From contig JAFGJP010000256.1 of NCBI GenBank assembly GCA_016929035.1, forward strand, positions 1 through 11,480: a stretch of 11,480 nt of DNA, read 5' to 3'. Positions within the stretch are counted from its first letter, which is position 1, and each line of letters opens with the position of its first letter. The position numbers and the translations under genes are program-made. This DNA comes from Candidatus Auribacterota bacterium. Its GTDB lineage: Bacteria > Auribacterota > JAFGBW01 > JAFGJP01. Shown piece by piece: positions 1 to 6,038 of the stretch. A model generated the notes under the pieces. It was not told where the DNA came from. It saw only the letters and a program-made list of their open reading frames with translations, and ran no database searches.

Positions 1-90
1 AGCCTTAAAGATTTGGAAAACACGGCAAAACTGCTGAGTGCTTTTGTCATGAGAGTCGAAAAAGAGAGCGGATTTATTTTTCACAAATAA
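1..90 (+). CDS. C-terminal tail of an unidentified protein (5' end outside window)
   Basis: Reading frame 1 is open from the first base to a TAA stop at 88-90 and encodes 29 residues ending in ESGFIFHK. It includes a short, probably helical charged segment. The frame matches the orientation of every following gene, and the next start lies 27 bases downstream, so this is probably the last part of an upstream operon member. No domain or motif can be recognised in so short a tail, and no function is offered. Confidence 0.5.
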   Translation, partial: SLKDLENTAKLLSAFVMRVEKESGFIFHK

Positions 91-117
91 GATTTAGAAA
101 AAAGGTTATCGTTAACC

Positions 118-606
118 GTGAAATATCAATATTGCCCTATATGCAGATTTTCATTGATCAGCAAGCGAATAGACGGCCGCAAGAGATTAGCTTGTCAAAA
201 ATGCGGCTGGATACATTATAACAACCCTTTGCCTGTGGCTGTTTGTGTCGCAAGGGACAGAGAAAGGAAGATATTTGTGGCAAAGAGAAATCTTGCGCCG
301 GGAAAAAACAAGTGGGCACTGCCCGGCGGATTTATTGAATCACAGGAAGCACCTGAAGACGCCTGTTTGAGAGAGCTGGAGGAGGAAACAGGACTCAAGG
401 GCAGGATCAGCAGGTGGCTGGGCGCCTATATTCAAAAAACCCGGCATTATGACACGCTTCTTGTCATTGGCTATGAAGTCGATGTTTTTTCAGACAGTTT
501 TTCTTTGAACAGCGAATTAAAAGATGCGAAATTTTTCAGCAAAAACAATTTGCCGTTAATCCCGTTTTCATCTCACAGAAAAATCATAGAAAAAGCGATG
601 CAGTAA
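118..606 (+). CDS. Nudix hydrolase with N-terminal zinc ribbon (NudC / ADP-ribose pyrophosphatase-like)
   Basis: Expected to hydrolyse a nucleoside diphosphate linked to another moiety (NADH, ADP-ribose or similar) with a divalent metal, in the cytoplasm. Two CxxC pairs (C6/C9 and C26/C29) make an N-terminal zinc ribbon. The Nudix box is complete at residues 71-93: G71, E77, then R85-E86-L87, E89-E90, G92-L93, matching GX5EX7REUXEEXGU. At 162 residues it is a compact member of the zinc-ribbon Nudix group. The GTG start at 118 is chosen because the next in-frame ATG would remove the first zinc-ribbon Cys pair; the only Shine-Dalgarno-like match (AAAGG, 101-105) is rather distant. The stop abuts the ATG of the next gene, suggesting translational coupling. 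The exact substrate cannot be read from the sequence. Confidence 0.9.
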   Translation: MKYQYCPICRFSLISKRIDGRKRLACQKCGWIHYNNPLPVAVCVARDRERKIFVAKRNLAPGKNKWALPGGFIESQEAPEDACLRELEEETGLKGRISRWLGAYIQKTRHYDTLLVIGYEVDVFSDSFSLNSELKDAKFFSKNNLPLIPFSSHRKIIEKAMQ

Positions 607-1191
607 ATGGAAAACACAAAGAACTTAGATGATATTTTTGAGCAGGTAAGAAGCTGTAGAAAATGTAAACTTCATAAATACAGGGATCAATGCGTTTTTG
701 CGGAAGGAAAGAGCGATTCCATGATCATGCTGATCGGATTATCTCCTGGAAAAGAAGAAAACGCAACAGGTCAGTTGTTTATTGGTCCTGCGGGCGAATA
801 CCTCAATGAACTTTTGCAGGTGGCTAGAATAAAAAGGGATTCACTTTACATAACGAATATTATCAAATGCCATGCTCCGACTCATGTTATAACAAAAACG
901 GAGGTCGATGCCTGTTCTCCCTATCTGGATGAACAAATAGAGGTCATACAGCCCCGGACAATTATTGCTTTAGGTTCCATAGTCACGCGTTTTGTCCTTG
1001 AGAAACATCATTTTCCCGTGAAAAAAATATCAGAAAATCACGGAAAGGCTTTTCGCGTCAGCAGCAATGATTTTTTCGATACCGGCCGGGACATGAAGAT
1101 TATCACCATGTTTCATCCTTCTGCGGGATTAAGGCACTCAGAACTGCTGGATGTGATCAGAAAGGACTGGCGGGAGCTGGACGTAAATTGA
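607..1191 (+). CDS. Family-4-like [4Fe-4S] uracil-DNA glycosylase with altered motif 1
   Basis: A base-excision repair enzyme expected to remove uracil (from cytosine deamination or dUTP incorporation) from DNA. Four Cys positions fit the Fe-S cluster of family 4 enzymes: C17 and C20 (CRKCKL), C88 (IKCHAPT) and C103. The family landmarks FIGPAG (58-63), YITN with N84, and motif 2 HPSAGLR (170-176) are present. Motif 1 reads GLSPGKEE (44-51), where family 4 normally has GEAPG or GEGPG; Leu replaces Glu, as in the GLAPG of family 5. The 194-residue length is normal for the group. The start codon immediately follows the TAA of the Nudix gene, so the two are probably co-translated, which would pair nucleotide clean-up with DNA repair. 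Activity and specificity could differ from canonical family 4 because of motif 1. Confidence 0.88.
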   Translation: MENTKNLDDIFEQVRSCRKCKLHKYRDQCVFAEGKSDSMIMLIGLSPGKEENATGQLFIGPAGEYLNELLQVARIKRDSLYITNIIKCHAPTHVITKTEVDACSPYLDEQIEVIQPRTIIALGSIVTRFVLEKHHFPVKKISENHGKAFRVSSNDFFDTGRDMKIITMFHPSAGLRHSELLDVIRKDWRELDVN

Positions 1192-1223
1192 CGTAATTTT
1201 TTTAACCATACAGGTGATGTGCT

Positions 1224-1892
1224 GTGAGCATGATAGCAGAGAACATCAAACACGTTCTTAATGAATTGCCCCGGGGAGTTGAACTTGTTGCTGCATGCAA
1301 GACAAGAACGCCGGAGGAAATACGGGAAGCGGTCGATGCCGGTGTCCGTATTTTAGGAGAGAATTATGTACAGGAAGCCCTGACGGCTTTTGAGGTCATA
1401 GGAAAAAAGGCAACATGGCATTTTATCGGGCATCTTCAAAAGAACAAGGTGAAAAAGGCCGTTGAAATCTTTGACATGATACAGACGGTTGATTCTTTTG
1501 AAATAGCGAAAGAAATAGATAAGAGATGCAGGCGCATCTCCAAAATAATGCCTGTTTTGATTGAGGTTAACAGCGGCAGAGAAAAACAGAAGTACGGGGT
1601 TTTTCCGGAAGACACGGAAGGTTTGATAAAGGAGATTTCCGGTTTCAGGAATATAAAGATTTTCGGGCTGATGACCATGGGCCCCAGGTTCGGCGACCCG
1701 GAGGATTCCAGGCCGTATTTTGTAAAAACGAGAAAAGTATTTGAAGAGATAAAACAACTCGTCCTTCCCGGGGTGGAAATGAAATATCTTTCCATGGGGA
1801 TGACAAATGCTTATAAGATTGCTGTGGAAGAAGGAGCCAATATCGTAAGAATCGGCAGCAAAATATTCGGCAAAAGAGACGAAAAAATCTGA
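1224..1892 (+). CDS. yggS: YggS/PLPBP-family pyridoxal-phosphate homeostasis protein
   Basis: A cytoplasmic, single-domain protein of the alanine-racemase N-terminal (TIM-barrel) fold that binds pyridoxal 5'-phosphate and helps balance B6 vitamers and amino or keto acids; no catalytic reaction is established for the family. K26 in VAACKTRT is the expected Schiff-base lysine. Other family signatures are LGENYVQE (residues 44-51), WHFIGHLQKNK (66-76), the SMGMTNAYKIAVEEG stretch and the closing VRIGSKIFGKR, where the phosphate is bound. Length 222 is normal. The GTG at 1224 is preferred over the ATG at 1230 because the Shine-Dalgarno AGGTGA (1212-1217) sits 6 bases before the GTG but 12 before the ATG. 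It follows the glycosylase after 32 bases and precedes hypA by 77 bases. Confidence 0.93.
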   Translation: MSMIAENIKHVLNELPRGVELVAACKTRTPEEIREAVDAGVRILGENYVQEALTAFEVIGKKATWHFIGHLQKNKVKKAVEIFDMIQTVDSFEIAKEIDKRCRRISKIMPVLIEVNSGREKQKYGVFPEDTEGLIKEISGFRNIKIFGLMTMGPRFGDPEDSRPYFVKTRKVFEEIKQLVLPGVEMKYLSMGMTNAYKIAVEEGANIVRIGSKIFGKRDEKI

Positions 1893-1969
1893 TTAATTGA
1901 GTATTGAGGCAATGAATCTGCTTGAATGTGAATAAGTAACTGAATGTTATCTATTTAAGGAGAATCAAC

Positions 1970-2389
1970 ATGCATGAGTGGGCATTAGCTGAGGCTGTAG
2001 TTGTCACAGCTATAAAAACGGCAAAAGAGCACAGCTTCAGAGAAGTCACAGACATCGAAATCCAGCTGGGACAGCTGCAACAGATCGATAAGGACGTATT
2101 TGCCTTTGCTGTGGAAAAGGCTCTCAAATCTCAAAGATTATTGTTCAAGGAAACAAAGGTTCACTTTCACGATGAGGAAGCTGTTTTTCAGTGCCGGAAC
2201 TGCGGGCGGGAATGGACGTTTGAAGATAATAAAAAGAAGCTCAGCACGACAGAATCCGAGGCCATCCATTTTGTTCCAGAAGTTGCCCATGCGTATATGG
2301 GATGTCCGGATTGCCAGAGCACGGATTTTGAGATTTTAAAAGGACGGGGCGTGTCCGTAAGTTCCATTACAGGAGAAAGGGATGATTAG
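1970..2389 (+). CDS. hypA: HypA, [NiFe]-hydrogenase nickel-insertion metallochaperone (long, Thermococcales-like form)
   Basis: HypA delivers Ni(II) to the large subunit of [NiFe] hydrogenases together with HypB. The N-terminus is MHEW, giving the nickel ligands (Met1 amine, His2, with Glu3). The zinc site is C75/C78 (CRNC) and C112/C115 (CPDC). The 33-residue stretch between the two CxxC pairs is longer than in E. coli-type HypA (about 115 residues in total), making this protein 139 residues. As recalled from memory, this length, the AHxFVPEVxHAY segment and the FEILKGRGV tail resemble HypA of Thermococcus. A clear Shine-Dalgarno AAGGAG lies at 1957-1962, 7 bases before the ATG. The TAG stop directly abuts the ATG of the next gene, a MinD-type ATPase, consistent with a HypA-HypB complex made from coupled translation. 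No hydrogenase structural genes lie in the window. Confidence 0.95.
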   Translation: MHEWALAEAVVVTAIKTAKEHSFREVTDIEIQLGQLQQIDKDVFAFAVEKALKSQRLLFKETKVHFHDEEAVFQCRNCGREWTFEDNKKKLSTTESEAIHFVPEVAHAYMGCPDCQSTDFEILKGRGVSVSSITGERDD

Positions 2390-3118
2390 ATGGATCCAAG
2401 AGTCAATATCATTGATAAAAGACTGGAAAAAGTCAAAAAAGTCGTAGCGGTTTCAGGAGGAAAAGGCGGAATCGGAAAAAGCACGTTTGCGGCCATTCTG
2501 GCGCTGACCCTGTCAAAAAGGGGACATAATGTCGGCCTGCTTGACCTGGACTTCTGGGGCCCGTCCGCGCATGTCATACTGGGGGCTGAAAAAGTTCTGC
2601 CCGAGGAAAAAGAGGGGATTATTCCGCCGGATATTCATAATTTGAAATTCATGACTATCATGTACTATACAGCCGATAAAGCATTGACCATAAGAAAAGC
2701 GGCTTTTGAGAACGCGGTTCTTGAACTTCTTTCTGTGGTTCAGTGGGGTGCTTTGGATTATCTGATAATGGATATGCCTCCTGGCATCGGCGATCCCACG
2801 CTGGATGTCATCCGTTTGATGAAAAAAGTCAGATTCTGCGTCATCGCCGCGCAGTCGCAGGTGGTCATGGAGACGGTAATAAAAACCTTAAATACGCTCA
2901 TAGAGCTGAAAATTTCCATTACAGGAGTCGTCCAAAATATGAAAATGAACGAGCGTTCCGTTAGGGAACAGATAGAACGCCTTCACGTTCCTTTTCTTGG
3001 AGAAATAGAATTCGATGCTGGACTTGAAGAGGCCATGGGTAATCCCGATGATTTGTTGCAGACAGGTTTTGCCAAAGCCATCGATCGGTCCATTGCAGGA
3101 AAGTTAGAAAATTTTTAG
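2390..3118 (+). CDS. MinD/Mrp-type ATPase, probable non-canonical HypB partner of HypA
   Basis: A P-loop ATPase of the SIMIBI/MinD-Mrp class. The deviant Walker A is GGKGGIGKS (residues 23-31), with both K25 and K30. It is followed by GLLDLDFWGPS (switch I/A' region) and the Walker B-like LIMDMPPGIGD. It lacks the His/Cys-rich N-terminus and the GTPase G motifs of classical HypB. In Thermococcus kodakarensis the protein that acts as HypB is this kind of Mrp/MinD ATPase, which binds HypA and drives Ni loading by ATP. The neighbouring long HypA, the zero-base junction, and the matching features (MDPR start, RLEKVKK lead-in, LDLDFWGPSAHVILG, FMTIMYYT) support the same role here. It also lacks the CxxC pair that many Mrp/ApbC Fe-S carriers have near the C-terminus. 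The alternative is a general Mrp-type Fe-S cluster carrier; context makes HypB more likely. Confidence 0.85.
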   Translation: MDPRVNIIDKRLEKVKKVVAVSGGKGGIGKSTFAAILALTLSKRGHNVGLLDLDFWGPSAHVILGAEKVLPEEKEGIIPPDIHNLKFMTIMYYTADKALTIRKAAFENAVLELLSVVQWGALDYLIMDMPPGIGDPTLDVIRLMKKVRFCVIAAQSQVVMETVIKTLNTLIELKISITGVVQNMKMNERSVREQIERLHVPFLGEIEFDAGLEEAMGNPDDLLQTGFAKAIDRSIAGKLENF

Positions 3119-3121
3119 GAT

Positions 3122-3126
3122 GGAGG
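3122..3126 (+). promoter_or_regulatory. Shine-Dalgarno site that fixes the start of the metallo-hydrolase gene
   Basis: GGAGG lies 5 bases before the ATG at 3132 but inside the frame that would begin at the ATG at 3120. The upstream ATG has no ribosome binding site at a useful distance. The 3132 start is therefore preferred, which shortens the protein by four residues. Confidence 0.7.
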
Positions 3127-3131
3127 AAAGA

Positions 3132-3845
3132 ATGAAAATAAAGATTATTTTTGACAAGGAAACAAAAAATAAAAAATTGTACACAGGCTGGGGGGTTTCT
3201 TTCCTGATCGACAGCAGGATTCTGTTTGACACAGGTGAAAAGGGAAAATGGATATTAAAGAATATGAAAACACTGGATGTTGACATTGGTAAGATAGAAT
3301 CTGTCGTTATTTCACATGACCACTGGGATCACACGGGCGGGTTATGGGATCTCTTAAAAGAGAAAGAAGGTCTCGACGTTTATGCCTGTCCTCATTTCAG
3401 TTCCGGGTTCAAGAAGAAGGTCGTGAAATTAAAAGGTGAGCTTAGAGAAGCAGAAACACTCACCGAAATCGCAGAAAATATTTTTGTAACAGGAGAAATA
3501 GCTGGAGAATATAAAGGTCAATTTATGCCTGAGCAGGCGCTCATTGTAAAAACGGAGAACGGTCTCACCGTTGCGGCCGGGTGTTCTCATCCGAGCATTA
3601 TAAAAGTCCTGGAAAAAATAAGAAATGATTTTCCCGGCGAAGACATTTATCTTGTTTTTGGAGGATTTCATTTGATGGATGAAGATAAAAGGGTTATTGA
3701 GTTCATTATGGAAGAATTCAGAAAAATGCGGGTTCAGAAAGCTGGCCCTACGCACTGCAGCGGCAAGGAGGCAGAAGATTTATTCAAAGAAGAATACGGT
3801 GATGATTTTATCCATATCCTTGTCGGCGAAGAACTGGAAGTCTAG
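3132..3845 (+). CDS. Metallo-beta-lactamase-fold hydrolase, COG1237-like
   Basis: A cytoplasmic dinuclear-metal hydrolase fold. With the start at 3132 (237 residues), the metal-binding HDHWDH motif sits at residues 62-67 (H62, H64, D66, H67). Further likely ligands are the His in the GCSHPS segment and the late GGFHL His. The early LIDSRILFDTG strand-turn with its Asp is also typical of the fold. It resembles the COG1237 group, sometimes annotated as a dihydropterin/ribofuranosylaminobenzene-phosphate synthase, but that specific reaction is not supported for a bacterium without methanopterin evidence, so the substrate is unknown. The start follows the stop of the MinD-type ATPase by 13 bases and uses a GGAGG site, so it is almost certainly co-transcribed with the hypA pair. 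An ATG at 3120 would add MEER but has no ribosome binding site. Confidence 0.82.
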   Translation: MKIKIIFDKETKNKKLYTGWGVSFLIDSRILFDTGEKGKWILKNMKTLDVDIGKIESVVISHDHWDHTGGLWDLLKEKEGLDVYACPHFSSGFKKKVVKLKGELREAETLTEIAENIFVTGEIAGEYKGQFMPEQALIVKTENGLTVAAGCSHPSIIKVLEKIRNDFPGEDIYLVFGGFHLMDEDKRVIEFIMEEFRKMRVQKAGPTHCSGKEAEDLFKEEYGDDFIHILVGEELEV

Positions 3846-3877
3846 AGAAAAGTATTTGCCTTGAGGTCTATTTTTAT

Positions 3878-3887
3878 AAGGAGGTGA
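3878..3887 (+). promoter_or_regulatory. Full-length Shine-Dalgarno site of the membrane-protein gene
   Basis: AAGGAGGTGA is complementary over ten bases to the usual 3' end of bacterial 16S rRNA and stands 3 bases before the ATG at 3891 (core GGAGG to ATG is 6 bases). It marks a strongly translated, independently initiated gene within the operon. Confidence 0.7.
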
Positions 3888-3890
3888 AAA

Positions 3891-4526
3891 ATGCTTAAAC
3901 AAATTTTCAAAGAACTGAAAATCCATGCTCCCTTTACTATTTTTGGAGCTGTGACAGGTATTGTCATTATGTTTTTTTTCCAAAGCGTTCCTAAAGGAAT
4001 TTCTTATAATATTTTTTATATTCTGCACCCTGTACACGTTGTGCTCAGTGCCCTTGTTACCGCGTCCATGTATAAGCTGCATCAATGCGATCGTATAAGC
4101 GGAAAATGTTTAAAAGGTCAATGCAACTTTTGGGTTTTATTTATTATCGGTTATACGGGATCCATAGGTATCGCGACGATAAGTGATTCTTTAATACCTT
4201 ATTTGGCGGAAACTCTACTTGATATGCCGAACCGGCGTATCCACATCGGGTTTATTGAAAAATGGTGGTTGGTGAATCCACTGGCCTTGCTGGGAGTGGC
4301 CATAGTTTATTTGAGACCGGGGACAAAATTTCCTCACGCAGGTCATGTGCTGTTGAGCACGTGGGCGTCGCTGTTTCATATCATTATGTCTATGGGGGAC
4401 AGCGCCATGCATGGGCTTGCCTATGTGGGAATTTTCCTGTTTCTTTTTCTTGCTGTCTGGGTGCCCTGTTGCGTAAGCGATATTGTTTTTCCTCTTTTAT
4501 TTGTGAAGAAAGATCAAGGAACATGA
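3891..4526 (+). CDS. Polytopic membrane protein of unknown function with conserved-looking His/Cys pattern
   Basis: Not recognised as any characterised family. The 211-residue chain shows about five or six hydrophobic helices, near residues 13-30, 44-62, 80-97, 127-141, 152-168 and 176-198. Potential metal ligands sit at helix ends: HPVH (H46, H49), H64 followed by C66, C73 and C78 in a short loop, H118, H149/H152 in FPHAGHVLLS, H163, H174, and a C193-C194 pair. Such His placement within membrane segments is common in metal or haem-binding membrane proteins, but nothing here proves it. It follows the HypA, MinD-ATPase and metallo-hydrolase genes by 45 bases, so a role in moving or handling a metal ion (nickel would be the obvious guess) is an inference from position. 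Its stop overlaps the ATG of the next gene (ATGA). It could equally be an unrelated integral membrane protein. Confidence 0.75.
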   Translation: MLKQIFKELKIHAPFTIFGAVTGIVIMFFFQSVPKGISYNIFYILHPVHVVLSALVTASMYKLHQCDRISGKCLKGQCNFWVLFIIGYTGSIGIATISDSLIPYLAETLLDMPNRRIHIGFIEKWWLVNPLALLGVAIVYLRPGTKFPHAGHVLLSTWASLFHIIMSMGDSAMHGLAYVGIFLFLFLAVWVPCCVSDIVFPLLFVKKDQGT

Positions 4527-4760
4527 GCAAAAAAAGGATAAACCGCAAAAAAATTGGCTTTTATCTATATGGTCAAAACGGAGCTCGGCTTAAGCGATTC
4601 TGAATACAGGAACATTCTCAAAAAGATTGCTGGTGTAATGAGTGCCAGATATCTGAAGGCAAAGACGTTTAAAATGTTAATCAATGAATTTATATGGAGC
4701 AGACGTTATTATATTGAACTTGGAGAGCTGACTGTCAAACAAAAACTTTTTATAAGGTAG
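4523..4760 (+). CDS. GemA-like (DUF1018) small protein, frame interrupted at an A7 run
   Basis: The region from 4569 on encodes a stretch that looks like the GemA/Mu gp16 (DUF1018) core: VKTELGLSDSEYRNILKK and then AGVMSARYLKAKTF. Members are phage-derived or stand-alone regulators whose biochemical role is poorly known. The open frame containing it begins only at a TTG (4554), with no good ribosome binding site. In another frame, an ATG at 4523 overlaps the upstream stop (ATGA) and follows AAGGA at 4516-4520 (spacing a short 2 bases), giving MSKKRINRKK before diverging. Removing one A from the A7 run at 4547-4553 joins both parts into MSKKRINRKKLAFIYMVK and onward, about 78 residues with the basic lead-in expected of the family. 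It may be a real frameshift, polymerase slippage on A7, or a sequence error; a minimal product from TTG 4554 would be 68 residues. Confidence 0.6.
4547..4553 (+). repeat. A7 homopolymer at the frame break of the GemA-like gene
   Basis: Seven A bases lie exactly where the reading frame must change to join the ATG-initiated lead (from 4523) to the DUF1018-like core. Loss of one A restores a single continuous frame. A second A7 run lies upstream at 4529-4535, but shifting frame there would meet a TAA at 4539-4541 in the core's frame. Confidence 0.6.
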
Positions 4761-4787
4761 CTGGCCAGAAATATGGAAGGGAGTGAC

Positions 4788-4937
4788 ATGCATTTGGATA
4801 ATTTCTTATACAAGTATTATCATAAGTCAGATATTAACGGACTGATCCGCAAAGAAGAGAAGCATACGATTGAATTACTTAAACATGTCAGAGAACTTGC
4901 CCTGCTACAGCAGGAAACCGGAAGGGAACATATGTGA
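4788..4937 (+). CDS. 49-residue protein of unknown function
   Basis: A short open frame with a convincing ribosome binding site: GGAAGGGAG at 4775-4783, 4 bases before the ATG at 4788. The product is charged and probably mostly helical, with YKYYHKSD near residues 8-15 and a KEEKHTIELLKHVREL helix near 23-38; it ends in GREHM. It has no Cys, no signal peptide and no membrane segment. An in-frame ATG at 4773 would add MEGSD but would place the ribosome binding site inside the gene. It follows the GemA-like gene by 27 bases and precedes the HypE-like gene by 87 bases, so it sits inside the operon. No family is recognised. Confidence 0.5.
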   Translation: MHLDNFLYKYYHKSDINGLIRKEEKHTIELLKHVRELALLQQETGREHM

Positions 4938-5024
4938 AATTTCAGCTTGATTTGATATGAGATTTTTAGAATCAATAAGACGTTGTTATGATTAAGGTCA
5001 TGATACAAAATCGGAGATACGGCT

Positions 5025-6029
5025 GTGAGTAAATTTTCAGGTGAGATAATGAATAAATATATTTTTTCCCGTTTCCCCCCTTCTCGCGATGTTGCTGTTG
5101 GTCCCGGAACGGGGATAGACGTGGCGATAACACGATTAAAAAACGACTTGTTTCTTGTTTCACACCTTGATCCGATTGTCGGAGCAATTAAACGTATAGG
5201 ATGGCTTGCTGTGCATATTGCCTGTAATGATATCATAACAGCCGGAGTCAGACCTTCCTGGATACTTCCCCTTATTCTTTTTCCTGAAAAGTGGGATGAG
5301 GAAATGCTTGATGAAATTACAAAAGATATATCAACTGCAGCTCAGGAAACAAAGGTCTCCGTGATAGGCGGGCATACAGGTTATTCACCCGGAAGCCTCA
5401 AGCCTCTTGTCGCCATCACCGCTCTCGGGGTTTCCGACAGTAAATTTATTATCTCGTCTGGCGCACAAGCCGGAGATGCCGTTATTATGACAAAAGGAGC
5501 AGGGATTGAGGGTACGGCTATTATTGCCGAAGATTTTGACGATATACTCAGCGAAAAGCAGATCGGTCAGGAGGTTATCACAAGGGCTAAAGGTTTTATC
5601 AATGATATCAGTATCATTCCCGAGGCATTGATTATGAGAAAGTACGCGAATGCCATGCATGACGCAACAAGAGGCGGCGTTATGGAGGCCTTACTAGAGA
5701 TAGCCAGTGCGTCCGGCATGGATATCGAAGTTTACAAAGATAAGATTCCTGTAAGAGAAGAGACAAAGATATTTTCTGAAAGGCTAGGGTTTGATCCTTT
5801 ATGGATGATTAGTTCCGGAACTCTGGTGGTTTCTCTTTGCGAAAGCAGGGTAGAGGAGGCTTTACAGCGTTTGCGTGATTCAAATATTATTGCGTCATGT
5901 GTCGGCAGAGTCCGAAAGGGAGAAGGAAGACTTTTTTTTCATGAAAGGAATATAAAGAAAATCTATGACAAGCCGATGCCTGAAAATGATGAACTGGCGA
6001 GGTTATGGCGTAACTATCCGAGAACGTAG
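5025..6029 (+). CDS. HypE/PurM-like (AIR synthase superfamily) protein without the HypE C-terminal cysteine
   Basis: A 334-residue ATP-binding protein of the PurM/HypE/SelD/ThiL fold. Landmarks: VGPGTGIDVA near residues 25-34, a TD-like SHLDP at 46-50, AVHIACNDI (62-70) with the conserved Asn-Asp, IGGHT (114-118), TKGAGIEGTAIIA (156-168) and HDATRGGVMEALLEIA (212-227). The last two match HypE closely. True HypE ends in Pro-Arg-Ile-Cys, whose Cys carries the carbamoyl/cyano group for the hydrogenase Fe; this protein ends in YPRT with no Cys, so it cannot do that chemistry in the known way. It belongs instead with the archaeal and bacterial HypE-like paralogues of unknown substrate. GTG 5025 is preferred (GGAG at 5013-5016, 8 bases upstream, and the SKFSGEIMNKYI lead-in resembles relatives); ATG 5049 is an alternative. 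It is 9 bases upstream of the AmrS gene. Confidence 0.82.
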   Translation: MSKFSGEIMNKYIFSRFPPSRDVAVGPGTGIDVAITRLKNDLFLVSHLDPIVGAIKRIGWLAVHIACNDIITAGVRPSWILPLILFPEKWDEEMLDEITKDISTAAQETKVSVIGGHTGYSPGSLKPLVAITALGVSDSKFIISSGAQAGDAVIMTKGAGIEGTAIIAEDFDDILSEKQIGQEVITRAKGFINDISIIPEALIMRKYANAMHDATRGGVMEALLEIASASGMDIEVYKDKIPVREETKIFSERLGFDPLWMISSGTLVVSLCESRVEEALQRLRDSNIIASCVGRVRKGEGRLFFHERNIKKIYDKPMPENDELARLWRNYPRT

Positions 6030-6038
6030 GACAGGAAT

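Noticed and set aside
1180..1199. Near-perfect tandem 10-base repeat (GACGTAAATT, GACGTAATTT) followed by T residues at the end of the glycosylase gene, suggestive of a weak terminator.
   Set aside because: The only possible stem (AAATT/AATTT) is five A/T pairs with no G/C, too weak for an intrinsic terminator.
1353..1795. Two long reverse-strand open frames (up to 134 codons) under the YggS gene.
   Set aside because: They are antisense shadows of a clearly recognisable gene, lack ribosome binding sites and resemble no family.
1922..1950. Possible promoter before hypA: TTGAAT, 17 bases, TGTTAT.
   Set aside because: The -10 element is poor, AT-rich spacers give such matches often, and the leader would be very short. 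Not strong enough to list as a feature.
3120..3134. ATG at 3120 as start of the metallo-hydrolase.
   Set aside because: The GGAGG ribosome binding site lies downstream of it and fits the ATG at 3132.
4938..5024. The 87-base gap before the HypE-like gene as a riboswitch, small RNA or promoter region.
   Set aside because: No stable stem or recognisable conserved element was seen; only the GGAG ribosome binding site at its end can be supported.
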